A stretch of 64,000 nucleotides of DNA, taken from the NCBI RefSeq assembly GCF_963924675.1, contig NC_089220.1:170114761-170178760 (forward strand), written 5' to 3'. The notes beneath the pieces were generated by a model that worked only from the letters and a program-made list of their open reading frames with translations, was not told the DNA's origin and ran no database searches. The position numbers were made by a program, and so were the translations under genes. Positions 35,086-47,095 of the stretch are shown piece by piece. The first letter of the stretch is position 1; the number at the start of each line of letters is the position of its first letter. Source of the stretch: Phocoena phocoena (taxonomy: Eukaryota > Chordata > Mammalia > Artiodactyla > Phocoenidae).

Positions 35086-35954
35086 TTTTTTTAAAAGAAA
35101 AGAGAAAGGAAGAGGAGGGAAGGGAAGCTTCAAACTTTCCTGCCCTCGGTGCTTCATGCCTTCGGAGTGTGTATTAAAAGGGCTGCCTGGCTCAGTAATT
35201 GTGGGGAATGGAGAGGAAACAAATAGTTGTTGACATGGGTAATGTTCATGTCCCCGACTTGTAGCAGCATATGTTAGTGGTTGTAATGGCCCAACATAAA
35301 GCATTCCCCGACAATATTAACGAGCAGCTAGGTTAATGACCGAAGACTAAGCCTCAGGCCATGAACACATCCTCCCTGTCATTAATCCCTGGGAAATGAC
35401 CTCCGTGTTCAGCCGTGTTCATTATGGCTCAATTTTGCTCACATTCCTCAAGAGGGAAAAAAAAAGCATTTCAGTCCTAACACCAAACTATGTCCCATCT
35501 TTTACCTTGACACATGGGCAATAAAGACATGAAACAAATCAGGAGTCCAAATACCAAGCATGTAAAGGAAGCAACACTATTGCTTTATTAGCTCCCAATC
35601 ATCAGGGGGAACTAAACCCGGGAACCTTAGAGGTCACAGATCTGGCAGGTCACGCCATTCTTCATGACTCATACATTCTCTGGACATTCTCTGAAGGTAT
35701 AACATAGAAGCACTAAACACATGTCACTCCCCAGATATTTAGAGTTTGGATGAAAACCTGAAAACTCTAATGCAACCCTTTGCTAATATGGAAAAAATAA
35801 ATAAAAATTGGCTTCTTCAGATATCAACCTACCATTCCATCAATGAATATTTATGGAATGCTTCCACTGAGCAAAGTCCCATAGACAAGTTGTGAGTAAT
35901 TCAACAAGTAAAAGACCCTCAAGGACCATGAAATTAGATTACAAAGAATGAATA
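35086..35954. other. Non-coding stretch, nothing recognised
   Basis: No gene, RNA or confident repeat. Confidence 0.4.
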
Positions 35955-36515
35955 CATACTGTGGTGGTTTTAAACACATCTTCAAATATGTTGACGTGTT
36001 TGCATCGAGAGGTGAGGGCTAGTCCTCTCCCTTTGAGTCTAGCCTTAGTGACTTGTTGGATCCCAGAAGCAAGTCTGCGTGACTGCTGAGGCTAGGTCAC
36101 CAGAGGTCATACAGCTCTGCCTTGTTAGCTCAGATACTCGGTTTGGGACCCTAAGCCATCACGTAAGCAGTGCAATACCTTGAAGCAGCCATGCTGTGAG
36201 AAAGCCCAAGCCATAGGGAGAGGCCCTGGAGAAGCACTGTGGTCAACAGAACCAGCTGTGGTCCAGCTGACAGCACACCACCGCCTCGACATGTGAGTGG
36301 AGACACCTCCAGGAGATGCCAGTGTCCAGCTGTCCAGTGAGCCCAGATTTTGACCCTACCCAGCTGAGACTCCAGACACTGTAGAGCTGAGACAACCATT
36401 CCCACTGTCACCTGCTGGAACTCCTGACCCATAGAATTAGTGAGCACAATAAAACGGTTGTGTTAAGTCACAAAGTGTGGGACAGCTGCTATGCAGTAGT
36501 ACTACCTGGAACGCA
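35955..36515 (+). mobile_element. MLT1-type (MaLR) solo LTR, old
   Basis: 'gacatgtgagtggagacacc', 'gagcccagattttgacccta' and a tail with 'agcacaataaaacggttgtg' then 'ttaagtcacaaagtgtggga' match diverged MLT1 LTRs. No internal region adjoins it. Confidence 0.6.
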
Positions 36516-37610
36516 CACACGCAGACACAGGATACATAACTCCAGCTGCTTTGTGAAGTTTAGTAATAGTTTGCTTATGTACGTTCCTAGCTCAGCCGTG
36601 CACTACAGAAACCTGTAACCGACATCTAGCAAAAGAGCTCCGTGGCTGCTCCAGTGAGGCCATGCGGTGCATTTAACGTAAGGAAAATTAATTCCACAGT
36701 CAAGGTGACATTGATCTGGTCCAAATGTGGCCTTGTGTACCAAGCTACTGTGAACTCTTTCTAACCACAGCTGTTGGAATTCCCCTTTCGCAGGCTTGGC
36801 CTCCTGTTCTTTTCTCCCTACGATCTTTCTTCAGGATTCCTGAGTTTCTGGACTAACTTCCGGTTCTGGCTCTCCAAATCTAATCATGGACCTAAAGGGA
36901 CCAGCCTCTCCAACTGCCCATCAAACATCTCTTCTGGGAAATCCTGTTATTACCTCAGCCCCTCCCACTCAGGATCCTACGTGAATGGCAGCCCATTCTC
37001 CTTCAAATTGTATTTCCCACCCCGAAGTTGCTCCTGTCTGTCACCACTCCCTGCAGGTCCAATAGCCAACTCGCTGCAGTCCTGACTGATTCCTCCCTGT
37101 GCGCGGTCCCCTGTCGTCAATCCGTCATATCCTTCTGATGCTTCTGCCTTCAGAATGCTCCTTGAATTCATCCACTTTGATCCTCGCTCACAGCCACCGC
37201 TACGCTGCCTCTTCCCCTCCCACCCGAATGTGTGCAAGTGACTCTGACCTGGTGTTCTCCCTTCCGTCCCCCCAGTGCAGCCTGCATGCCACCTCCACCG
37301 CCACACCCACTAAGTCAGTCCTCACTCAAGACAGGCTCCCATTCAGTGACCCTGGCTCCCCTCCAGGTGCTCACAGAAGCGTCTACAGCCCTTCCTTCAT
37401 CTGGTCGCAGCTCGCTCCGCCAGCTTTCCTCGTCCAAATCCTGCCCTTCATTTAGTCCCATACGCTCCCGACCAATCCCTCCTTCACAGCCCCGCCTCTG
37501 CCCTCGTCCCCTCTCTACTGCTTATAATCATTTCCTCCTGAATCTCCCTTATCACTTTGTTCCTTTGGCTGGGAAGACACTTCCTCTCTTCCCTCTCCCA
37601 TCAAAAATAA
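36516..37610. repeat. Pyrimidine-rich tract, possibly L2 body
   Basis: From about 36780 it is C/T-rich and resembles old L2 ORF2 DNA, producing long Ser/Pro-rich open frames without domains. L2 assignment is tentative. No host gene is supported. Confidence 0.4.
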
Positions 37611-37614
37611 ACAC

Positions 37615-38305
37615 ACCCCAATCCCACTCCTGGGTATTTATCCAAAGGAAATGAAACCAGGATCTCATAGAGATATCTGCACCCCCATGTTCACAGCAGC
37701 ACTATTTACAATAGCCAAGACATGGAAACAACCTAAGTGCCCATCAACAGATGAATGGAGAAAGAGGATGTGGAATATATATAAAGTGGAATATTAGCCA
37801 TAAAAAAGAAGGAAAGCCTGCCACTTGCAATAACATGGATGGACCTTGAAGGCATTGTGCTAAGTGAGATAAGCCAGACAGAGAAAGACATACGGTGTTA
37901 TCTCACTGATATATGGAATCTAAAAGAGCAAAACTCACAGAAACAGAGAGTAGAATGGTCGTTACCAGGGGCTGGGGAGTGAGGGAAAAGGGGAGATGTT
38001 GGTTGAAGGGTACAAACTTCCGGTTAGGAGATAAATAAATTCCAGGGATCTAATGTACGGCATGGTGAATATAGTTAATAAGGTATTACACACTTGAAAG
38101 TAGCTAGGGAGTATATTTTAGATATTCTCACCACAAAATAAAAAAAAAGAGTTGGTAATTATATGACATGATGGAGGTGTTAGCGAATGCTATGGTGGTA
38201 ATCATTTTTCAATATGTAACTGTATCAAATCAACATCTTGTACAGTTTAAACTTACACAGTGTTACGTATCAATTATATCTCAGTAAAACTGGGGGAAAT
38301 GCACC
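37615..38305 (+). mobile_element. L1 LINE 3' end
   Basis: 'ccaatcccactcctgggtat', 'gtgcccatcaacagatgaat', 'gcaataacatggatggacct' and 'gtgagataagccagacagag', then a 3' UTR matching the L1 at 12440-13190 and ending near 38300. 5'-truncated. Confidence 0.9.
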
Positions 38306-38639
38306 CTTTGAAATGGGCTGATGTCCTTTTACCCTGCAGACTGTCTTAGCTAGGTCTCTAAGCCTCCCTCCCGTCCCCCCTGCCCACACAACCACCACTC
38401 CTCTGAACTCCTTCCTGCACATCGTTGGTACCACACCCATTAATGCAGGGCCATTTCCTTTCATGCAGTGGTACCTCGACGTTGTCTGTAGTTCTATTTC
38501 TCTCATGAGATTGAAGCTCTGGGTAAGGGCCATGTGCTGGACTTACCTCAAATTCCTCCCGGAGCCTGGTCCAGTGCAAAAGCTTGGAAATGCTCAAGCC
38601 AGACCTCAATCTACCCAATCTACTGAGTGCAGTGCCAGG

Positions 38640-38995
38640 AGCTGAGGCTTGCTAAACTCCTTCTGGTCCTACAGCGTTTCCCCTGGTTAGAAAGCCCAGG
38701 CCATAGGTTTCCTTCTTACCAATCACCCTTCAGCCTAAATGCCACCTCCTCAGAGGAGGCTTCCTTGGCCCCCCACTCTAAAGCTAGAGTGTTGTCTCCC
38801 CACTATTGTTTTAAATTCCTGATAGGGCACTTATGACTCTTGGATATTTCTACTTATATTCAATCTCTGCCCCAGAGAATGTGAGCTCAAGCACAGCAGA
38901 GGCCTCATCCGGCTTGTTCCCTGTTGCATCCTTTACATTAAAACAGTGTCCAGAAGATAGTAGACGCTCAGTAAATATCTGTTGAATGAATGGAT
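38640..38995 (+). repeat. L2 LINE 3' end
   Basis: 'aaatgccacctcctcagagg', 'aggcttccttggccccccac' and a terminal 'cgctcagtaaatatctgttg' then 'aatgaatgg' are the canonical L2 3' end. Confidence 0.8.
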
Positions 38996-40622
38996 GGCAC
39001 ATACTCTCTATTTTTGATGTGCTCACATTTTATTAAGGAAAATAGATATAAAAGTCAAATATCATACAGCAGTGTTACCAATAAATGAGATAGACAAAAA
39101 TATATGCATGAAATATACATGAATGAATGAAATAAAGGAGGAACTTAAAGAATGATAATCCAGATAGTGGAAAGAGCACATCCAATAGTGCATGGGCTTG
39201 AGCCGTCACGGCATTTGTGAGGGGCGAGGGGTAGGAATCGTACAAGCACTAGGACAGGAATTTTGAGGGCTGGTGGAGGGAACAGTGGGACATGAGGCCA
39301 GGCAGGCGGGCAGAGGCCAGAGCTAGAAGCGATATATGTTATATTAAAAAGCTTGAGCCTTATTCCATGTGTAATCAGGTGTAACCAGAGGATCTTAGGT
39401 CTAGAAAGTACACCTTCCTTTTATAGCTATCACTCTGGAAAATGTACAGAAGACACACATAGAAGGAAGAAGACCAGGCAGGTGGCTCTTCATGTAGCCC
39501 AGGTGCATGAGATTATAGACTTGAATGATGGCAGAGGCAGGGGTTGGGGAGGAGGGGCCAGATGAGGGAGAAGAGGAGGAAGCAGAAGCACCAGGACCCG
39601 GTGATAACTGGTCAAGGCGGATGAGGGAGAAGAAATAGTCGAAGGTGAATTCTGGGATGACAGGGAAAATGATGTTTTCACCAATGACGCTAAGACATGC
39701 AGACTAATGAGGAGAACGTTAAGACCTCTTTGAGGTGTGCTGGGTCTGAGGTACCTGTGGGATAAGCAGGAGGATAAATCGATAAGCATTTAGACTGGTC
39801 GTCATCAGGAGCTTGGGGCAGAGCCACAGACATAATCAGAGAGTGGAGAACGTAAGACGAAAGTTAAAATCACGGGTGTGCGTGACGTTGCTTGGGGGCA
39901 GGAAGTGCATCTACCGCTCAGGAAAATTAGGTCTCCAGGTCCAGATGGTGAGACTAAGATTTCAATATCCAAGGTTATAGAGAGCACTCATCACTGAGAT
40001 GCAGGTCAATGTTACCTTGACATTGGAATTGTGTCTCACTCAGTATGTACCACATGGTCTTAGTGAAGCATGTTTCCAGGACCTTTGATTACGACCAGAC
40101 TACATATCATATGGCCCAATTTCCTATTTTGGCAGAGAATTCAAGGAGAAACTGCTACCTGCACCGGGAGTATACGCTCTCCACACCGCTATTCAACTTT
40201 GCAAAGCAGCCACACAGTTAATTTTTAGCAGAGATGCACTAATAGCTGCCTAGTCAAGTGTACCAGGCCTGGATGGCGTGCGTTTTGCATTTGCCAGAGA
40301 GAACATATTGCAGCCCATATTTTAATCATCTCCCCTCAGAGGGTAAGGAAATTTTGTTAGCTATTCAAGGCAGGAATGCAAATTTAAATGTGCTCGCGAC
40401 TGGAATGGTTCACCTGACTCTCGGAGCATCTGTTTTTCTAAAACCATTGGCTGATTGTCCAAAAGTGGTCACTGATCGTCCAGAGGACTGGGTTGCAGAA
40501 AGAGAGAACTGGGCAACGTTTTCTTTTAGGTTGACTCTGGTTCATACAGGAAACCCAATGAGATGAGTTCAGGTGGATGGTCGTTTCATATCATCTTAAG
40601 ATAAAGCAAGCAACTGTTAATA
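38996..40622. other. Non-coding stretch, nothing recognised
   Basis: No gene or confident repeat. A 102-codon open frame at 40258 has no recognisable domain or splice context. Confidence 0.4.
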
Positions 40623-42765
40623 CAGTTGGCCCTCCATATCCATGGATTCTGCATCTGCAAATTCAACTAACCACAGATCAAAAGTATTCGGGAAAAGAAT
40701 TCCAGAAAGTTCCAAAAAGTGGAGCTTAGATTAGCTGTGTGCTGAGCACTGCTGAATCCACGCATATGAAGTGGTGTGTAGGCACACCCTGCTGTAGCCT
40801 CCAACTTCTCAGGTCCTCAGTCACTCCACAGCACTGCTGGGTGAACCATGTTTAACCTCCTGTCTTATTTGCTCATTGCTTGTGCTGTGTGCACCCTTTC
40901 TTTCTGTGAAAAGATGGCTCCTACAAAGCAATTAAGTGGTCAAAGCCATCCCTCAAAGGCTGAGAGAGAGCATGAAGGGCTATTTCTTGATAGGAAAGTT
41001 AAAATCATAGATCTTTGGAAAAGTGTCGTGTCACTTGCCAAAGGGCCAGAGTCAGCGAGTTCAAATCCAACATTCAAGCAATAAACCAGGAAGGATCTGA
41101 AGTTCATGGAAGAGTTTGTGCTCCTCCAACAACAAACGGGGTCTCTCTGGTTAGTGACAAAGTGCTTACAAAACTGAGAAAGCATTAAGTGTGTGGCTAG
41201 AGGACATGTCACAGAAGCATATCCCTGTCGATGGCAAAATTATGTGTGAAAAAGCACTTAGCTTGTATGAGCACTACTGTGAGAGGGCGAGAAGAGCAAG
41301 AAGTTTAGACTCAGTGAGAGATGGCCATCTAGCTATGTATAGTGCTACAGCCTCAAGAACTTAAAAGATCACGGGAGAATCCACATCACCTGATTCCGAG
41401 GCAGCATCAGAGCTCCCAGAAGAGCTCAAGAAACTCACAGAAGAAAGGCTACCTTCCAGAGCAAGCCTTCAGCTGTGATGATGCGGGCTTGTTCTGGAGG
41501 AAGATGCCCAGTTGTATCTACATCCCTGAGTGCCAGTGCCAAGCAAGCCCTGGGGCTCAAAGCCTGGAAAGATCTTCTTACTCTGGTGCCGTGTGATGAC
41601 ACAGCAGGTCACATGAGCAAGTGAACAAACAATCCCCAGGCTCTTATGAACAAAAATGAAAACTTCCCGCCCTTGTTCTGGCACCACAACAAGAAGGCTT
41701 GGGTAATGGCCATCTTGTTCTTGGAATGATTCCACCAGCGCTTCATTCCTGAAGTGAAGAAATACCTCGGAAAGAAGGAGCTGCCATTCACGGTCCTCCT
41801 TGTAACTGACAATGCTCCCAGCCACCTCCAATCTCTCTACTTTGCCACCAAGGATGTGGAAGTGATGTTCCCATCTCCTACACTATATCACTGCTGCGGC
41901 CCCGTGATCAAGACATCATCAAGTGCACAAAGGTGACTTACACCCCCTCACCTTCAGGAGGATCTGTGCTGCCCTTGACGCCAACCTGACAGCAGCAGCA
42001 TGGATTGGTGGCAGCACTTCGCAATCACAGAGGCTGTGGATGCCATCACGTGGAGACGCTCAATGCACGTTAGAAGCCTTTATGGACTGAGGTAGTCAGT
42101 GATTTCAGGAGCTTCCCTGCTCTTGATAAAAAAGTCCGGAACACCTTGAATGCTGCAAGGGAAATTGGTGGGAAAGAACTCTCTGACATGATTGAGGATG
42201 ATGTTGAGGAACGTGTAGAAAAGCACAGAGAAACCCTTACCAACGCTGAAATTCTCTGCAGATGATAGAATATGATGGTGATGCAGAAAATTATAGGAGG
42301 CAGAGCCATCAATTTGGACACTTGAAAATTTTGAAGCAGGCTTTCAACATGCACAGATGTTAAAGGTTATGATTCTTGAGCACGATCCTTCCATGGAAGG
42401 AGGCTTCTGTGCCACCAGAGGGATAACAAAATGCCTACAACCACCACAAGATGTGTTTGCTGATGCAAAGAAAAAGAAGAACCAGCTTCCTGTAACAATG
42501 CTTCTAACTAAATCATCTGCGACCTAGAAGCCTCAACCTTCAACGCTTGAAGATCCTGAGCCCTCAACCTCCACAGATCCTGATGCTACATCACTGACCT
42601 CCTCCAAAGCATCAGTTTCTACAGTCGGAAGCCAGTTCTTCCTACGTACTGACAGATGATCCTTCTGACGTCCTGTGAGAAGGTTCAAGTTAGCCTGATG
42701 TCTCACCACTTACCTAGTGCCCACATGCCTTGTCACCTCATCACATCCACACTGTAGGTGTCATA

Positions 42766-42807
42766 CAGCAACCATCACCATCACCATTATCACCATCACC
42801 ATCATCA
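42766..42807. repeat. (CAT/CAC)n trinucleotide tract
   Basis: Imperfect CAT/CAC repeat inside the Tigger copy. The His-rich open frames over it are repeat artefacts. Confidence 0.8.
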
Positions 42808-42845
42808 CATGAGGGTCACCAAGAGAGAAAAACCAGGGTTTTGGG

Positions 42846-42848
<3 letters not shown>

Positions 42849-42920
<72 letters not shown>
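42849..42920. repeat. (GT)n(GA)n compound microsatellite
   Basis: A run of GT units passes directly into a run of GA units with one interruption (gaggga). It lies in the Tigger 3' half and is probably length-polymorphic. Confidence 0.95.
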
Positions 42921-43394
42921 TAAATTTATATTTTCTATTTAAATTTATATTTTTCTATTTATAATTATATTTTCTATTTGTACTTGTATTTTAAATATTC
43001 TGTGTTTTATTCTATGTATTCCTCTTTCAGGTCATTAAATGAAAGCAGTCCCTAATAATATTACATTGTTGCTGACATGTATAAGTAGTTAGGCCTATGA
43101 TGGTTGTGCCTGTACTGAACCTCTACAGACTTTATTCTTGTCATTATTCCCTAAACGATACAGTATAACAACTCTTTACATAGCATTTACATTGTATTAG
43201 GTATTACAAGTAATCTAGGGATGATTTAAAGTGTATGGGAGGATGTGTGTAGGTTATATTAAAATCCTATGCCATTTTATATGAGGAACTTGAGGACTTT
43301 GGTATCCACGGGGGCCCTGGAACCAACCTCCCAGGGATACCGAGGTACGACTGACTTACTATGAACTGGCTTTGGTCCAGGAAGAGTGCTAAGT

Positions 43395-43485
43395 GCTTTA
43401 CAGGCACATCTCATTGAATTATTCCAAATCTTATGTAGTAGCTATTATTATCCCACTTCAGAGATGGGAGGACTAGTTCAACCTA
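43395..43485 (-). repeat. MIR fragment, reverse orientation
   Basis: 'gagtgctaagtgctttacag', 'gtagctattattatcccact' and 'tcagagatgggag' correspond to the reversed MIR core. Confidence 0.6.
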
Positions 43486-44589
43486 ACATAAACTATTTAG
43501 ACAATTGGGCTTTCCCATTTATCTTTATTTTGAGGGAAACTGAACCTATGGTTTAGGGTTCACTGATGTTTTACCTTCCTGACTAGTTCTGTAGGAGCCC
43601 CATAATGGTAAACTAGGTGCAATGACCACCGTAAGGGACCTCTGTTGTTTTCGCCTTGCTATATCCCTTCCCCTCTTCTGGAGGTCCTTTTCCTTTTGGA
43701 ACCTGCCCACCTCCTTCCTCACCTCAAGTCCAGAAACCCACCCCTGGACCCAGTGATTTGCCTGGGACAAGGCTATTATCCAACAGGGCCAAACAGATGG
43801 TAAGAAAGGAACTTGTGAGCAAAGTCTTGCTCATTTACGTGGGTTCATTAACTCTAAGGACAAGTAACCCCAGAGCTGCTGGGGGAAGAATCTGTCAGAG
43901 CCTGAAGTTGACAGACAGCAAACTAGAATCAAGATACAGGGAGAGGCAGAGAAACAGGGTCTTGATGCAGTCACTCAAAGTCCTCAATCCAGCTTTTTCT
44001 GAAGCTGTGTCATTTCTTGGACTTCCCAATTACATCGGTCAATACCTTTCTCTCTTCACTAACGCTAGTTTGAATAGGTCTCTGCCTCAATCAGAGAGAC
44101 AGATTTGACATAAAATGAAATAAAAATATATTTAGCAAAAAAAATAAACGATCTAAGAGAGGTGATATGACTGTCATTGATTTCAAATTTCACCCTCTGA
44201 GACGGATAAATTTATACATTAAACACTAGTGACAAAAACTGTTGAAATCAAGATTTCAGATTTACCCACAGAAAACTGCACCTTAGAAACTAGGTAATTG
44301 CGTGTAAGAAGGATTTTAGCTACTGCCTTAGTTGTAACGATGACATGAGATTTCCCAGAGACTTCTGAATAATTATTCTACTTTAACTAAACCAGAAAGA
44401 TAAATGATATTAAGAACCAGTCACCCCTGTAGACCAGAACATCCAGGGTCCCTGTCCCAAGCCCCATGTTTAGATGGTCCCACACCGTGTACAGTATTTT
44501 CGATGGCTACACTCTGCAATATTCTCTGAATTTCCATAAAGGTTGTCAATATCACATTTTCAAACTTATGAGTTAGCCATCATGGAAAC
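43486..44589. other. Non-coding stretch, nothing recognised
   Basis: No gene or confident repeat. A 150-codon open frame at 43656-44108 lacks any recognisable domain. Confidence 0.4.
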
Positions 44590-44760
44590 CTGGGTAACAC
44601 CTCAATTTCACCTTGGGCAAGTCATTTAACTTCTCTGAGTCTCAGCTTCATTATATAAAAGAAAGAGTGCCTGTCCCACTCGGCTTGCAGTGGACATCTG
44701 GTAAGACAACAGATGCAAAAGCACTTTGAAAAAACCATAAGGATTATTATTATTAACTCA
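44590..44760 (+). repeat. MIR SINE
   Basis: 'ttgggcaagtcatttaactt', then 'ctctgagtctcagcttcatt' and a 3' portion with 'gatgcaaaagcactttgaa'. Confidence 0.75.
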
Positions 44761-45164
44761 AGGGCAAGATTCCTCAAGACAGAACTGAATTTTATTCTAT
44801 GCCCTTTGCCAATGAGGATCTGGAGAAAAATCTGTGGTCTTATCAGAAATTCTGAATAGAGATCTGTCACTTGTCAAATTTAGATGAAAATTGGGTTATA
44901 GTAATAGAACTAGAACCTTGGTCACACCCCAGCCTGCCCTTCTGACCATGTAACCCTGTGTTACCTACAGCCACTCTATCTAAACCAGACGACTTTTCCA
45001 TCTTGCAAACACAATCTAGACTTGGCTGTAGTTCAATCACTCTCCTCACCTCAGATCTGCTCTCTTAACACATCCATTCCTCAACATACTGCCTAGCTTT
45101 GCCAGTTCCTCCATTCTAACAGTCAGTGCACACCAGGACTTCGGAACTCAGCACAGCCCAGGGC

Positions 45165-45360
45165 TCGCTCGGTGATGGTATGCACTGTCTTATTACACTT
45201 CTTCTGTGACTCTCTGAAGCTGTCCTGGGAATTCCTAACACAGTCTCCATGTGTCTCTATCTTGTTTCTCCAATTAGACTGTAAGTCCACTAAAGCCAGT
45301 GACCCCCTTATATTCTTCTTGCACAGAGTAGATACTCAGCAAATATTTGTTGGATAATTA
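45165..45360 (+). repeat. L2 LINE 3' end
   Basis: 'ttagactgtaagtccactaa' followed by 'gtagatactcagcaaatatt' and 'tgttggataatt' is the L2 3' end pattern. Confidence 0.65.
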
Positions 45361-46970
45361 AAAAGGAAAGTGTCCAAATGAGGAAAGTGGCTGATGACAG
45401 AAGAATCTATAATGAAATGAAATGAAATGAGAGAGAGAAAGATACAGGACAGCAGGTTATCAACTGGAATCTATTCAAAACAGATCAAGGAGTGACTCTG
45501 TTAGAGAAAATCCCAGAAATATGGAACCAATTTTTCTTGGAATGGAAAGAACCTTCAGGATAGTCTAATTCACACCCCTCATTCACTGTGAATAACCACC
45601 TACTAATTTCTCTGACTTATGAGTTAGCGTTTTTACATATTTAATTTTCCTATTGTAAAACATGACTCTTGGCAATTTCCTAGAAACAGAGTCCAAAGAA
45701 TGGGACCTTGAAAACATGACAAGTCTCTTATGGATATACAAATACTTCATTTGGCTAGAGTCAAACCACATGTCTTGAGCCATACTTGTCGTATCAATTT
45801 TTGATTTTACATTTCTACATGGAAAAGAATAACGATAACCAAGAAGACAGGGTTGCCCACCTAGAAACATGGAAAATGCAGAAGGGCTCTGAGGTAAGGC
45901 TCCCCCTGAGGGCCTGATCCAAAGTGTTAGAAGATCCTGGTAGCCAAGTTCTCAAGCTGTGATATAGTATCAGAGGCTTGACAGTCCGAGGACCCCACTT
46001 TTGAGACTTTGCATCATCAAATTCTGATGTGTGATCACTGACAGTTTCCCTAATTCTGATTATCAATTTTTTTGTCTTAAAAATAGGATTGTTGAAGGGA
46101 TTAAGTGAGATAATGTATATAAAGAAATTTTGTTTGTAGAAAAGCATAATGTGCATTATTACCTAGCCAGCTAACTTACATTTAAAACCATTTTAATCAG
46201 CGTCTGAGCTTTGGGAATCTAAGAGGCAAAATGTCATAATACCACCTCGGTATGCCCTTGGCTATGAATCTCTATCCTGTCACTAAGAAATAATCAACGA
46301 ATCCCTGGCTCTAGTACTTTCCAGTCCTTGCAGTGTCCCCCAAACTCACATGACTTCAGAAAATGACACACAGCCAAGAGCTCCCTGCTCTACAATTAGT
46401 CACATCAGGCTGAAGGCTCCCAACAGTGTCCTGAACACAGCATTATCTTTTCTTGCTTCCCAAGGTTTCTGCAGAGATGGGCTTTTCCACACCATGGGAG
46501 GCTGTCTCCGCCACCGGCACTCATCCTCTCCGAGACCACACTTCTTTGGTTGTTTGAGGGGCTCCATATTACATGGATGCTCATCGCCCCCATGGCAGCT
46601 CCCCACTGAAAGCATCAGTGAAATCCCCCCACCATAAAGAGTCAGAGCATGCCCACAAGACAGGACCCCTCCCAGATGCCCAAAAGGCACCTTAGGTATT
46701 TCTCAGAAGTACCTTGTTCAATAGCACAAATGAAGCTCCCGTGGGGTAGGGCTCTTGATAGCAGAGTGTGAATGAACCCTAATGATCACCCATTCCAGCA
46801 AATACTATGAAACATACTTGCCTTGGCATAAAAGCCTCATGGATGCAAACACATTTCCAAAAGCACCACTGTTCGTGTGCTAAGGATGCAAATGAGACAC
46901 AATGCCGAATCGAGCATTAGGACCTCTGTTCTAGATGTCATCCCTAGAGGTCTCAAATCACGCTTAACAG
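45361..46970. other. Non-coding stretch, nothing recognised
   Basis: No gene or confident repeat beyond a short (AATGA)n-like run near 45412-45430. Confidence 0.4.
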
Positions 46971-47095
46971 AGCTGAAGAGGACCCTAGTGATGAGTATGA
47001 CCCCCTCGGTTAGCAAATGGCTAAGGAACAGAGGATGCGACATACCCAGGATCCCCCAGTGAGTGGCAGAGCTGTGAACAGAACACAGGGCTCTC
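46970..47095 (-). repeat. MIR-like fragment, reverse orientation
   Basis: 'gctaaggaacagaggatgcg', then 'cccagtgagtggcagagctg' resembles the reversed MIR core. Partial and diverged. Confidence 0.5.

Larger units (their letters stand above)
40623..43353 (+). mobile_element. Tigger-type (pogo) DNA transposon, near full length, decayed
   Basis: The left terminal inverted repeat starts 'cagttggccctccatatcc'. The right end carries a diverged inverted copy, 'ggataccgaggtacgactg', ending at 43353. TA precedes the left end, as expected for TA-target elements. At 2731 bp it is close to full Tigger length. Plus-strand transposase remnants include a DNA-binding-domain-like stretch from about 40912 and a VTDNAPSH block with one catalytic Asp at about 41802-41825. 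Frames are broken by many stops and shifts. This is a fossil, not a domesticated gene. Confidence 0.85.

Noticed and set aside
41754..41936. Possible domesticated transposase
   Set aside because: Resembles the DDE region of Tigger, but flanking coding sequence is broken by many stops and shifts; it is a fossil.
42730..42964. His-rich and Cys/Val/Arg/Glu-rich open frames
   Set aside because: Direct translations of CAT, GT and GA simple repeats.
43656..44108. 150-codon plus-strand open frame
   Set aside because: No domain, no splice context, and no similarity I can recognise.
46350..46690. Overlapping plus- and minus-strand open frames of about 95 codons
   Set aside because: GC-richer unique sequence with fewer stops; neither frame has a motif or flanking splice sites that fit FRMD4A.
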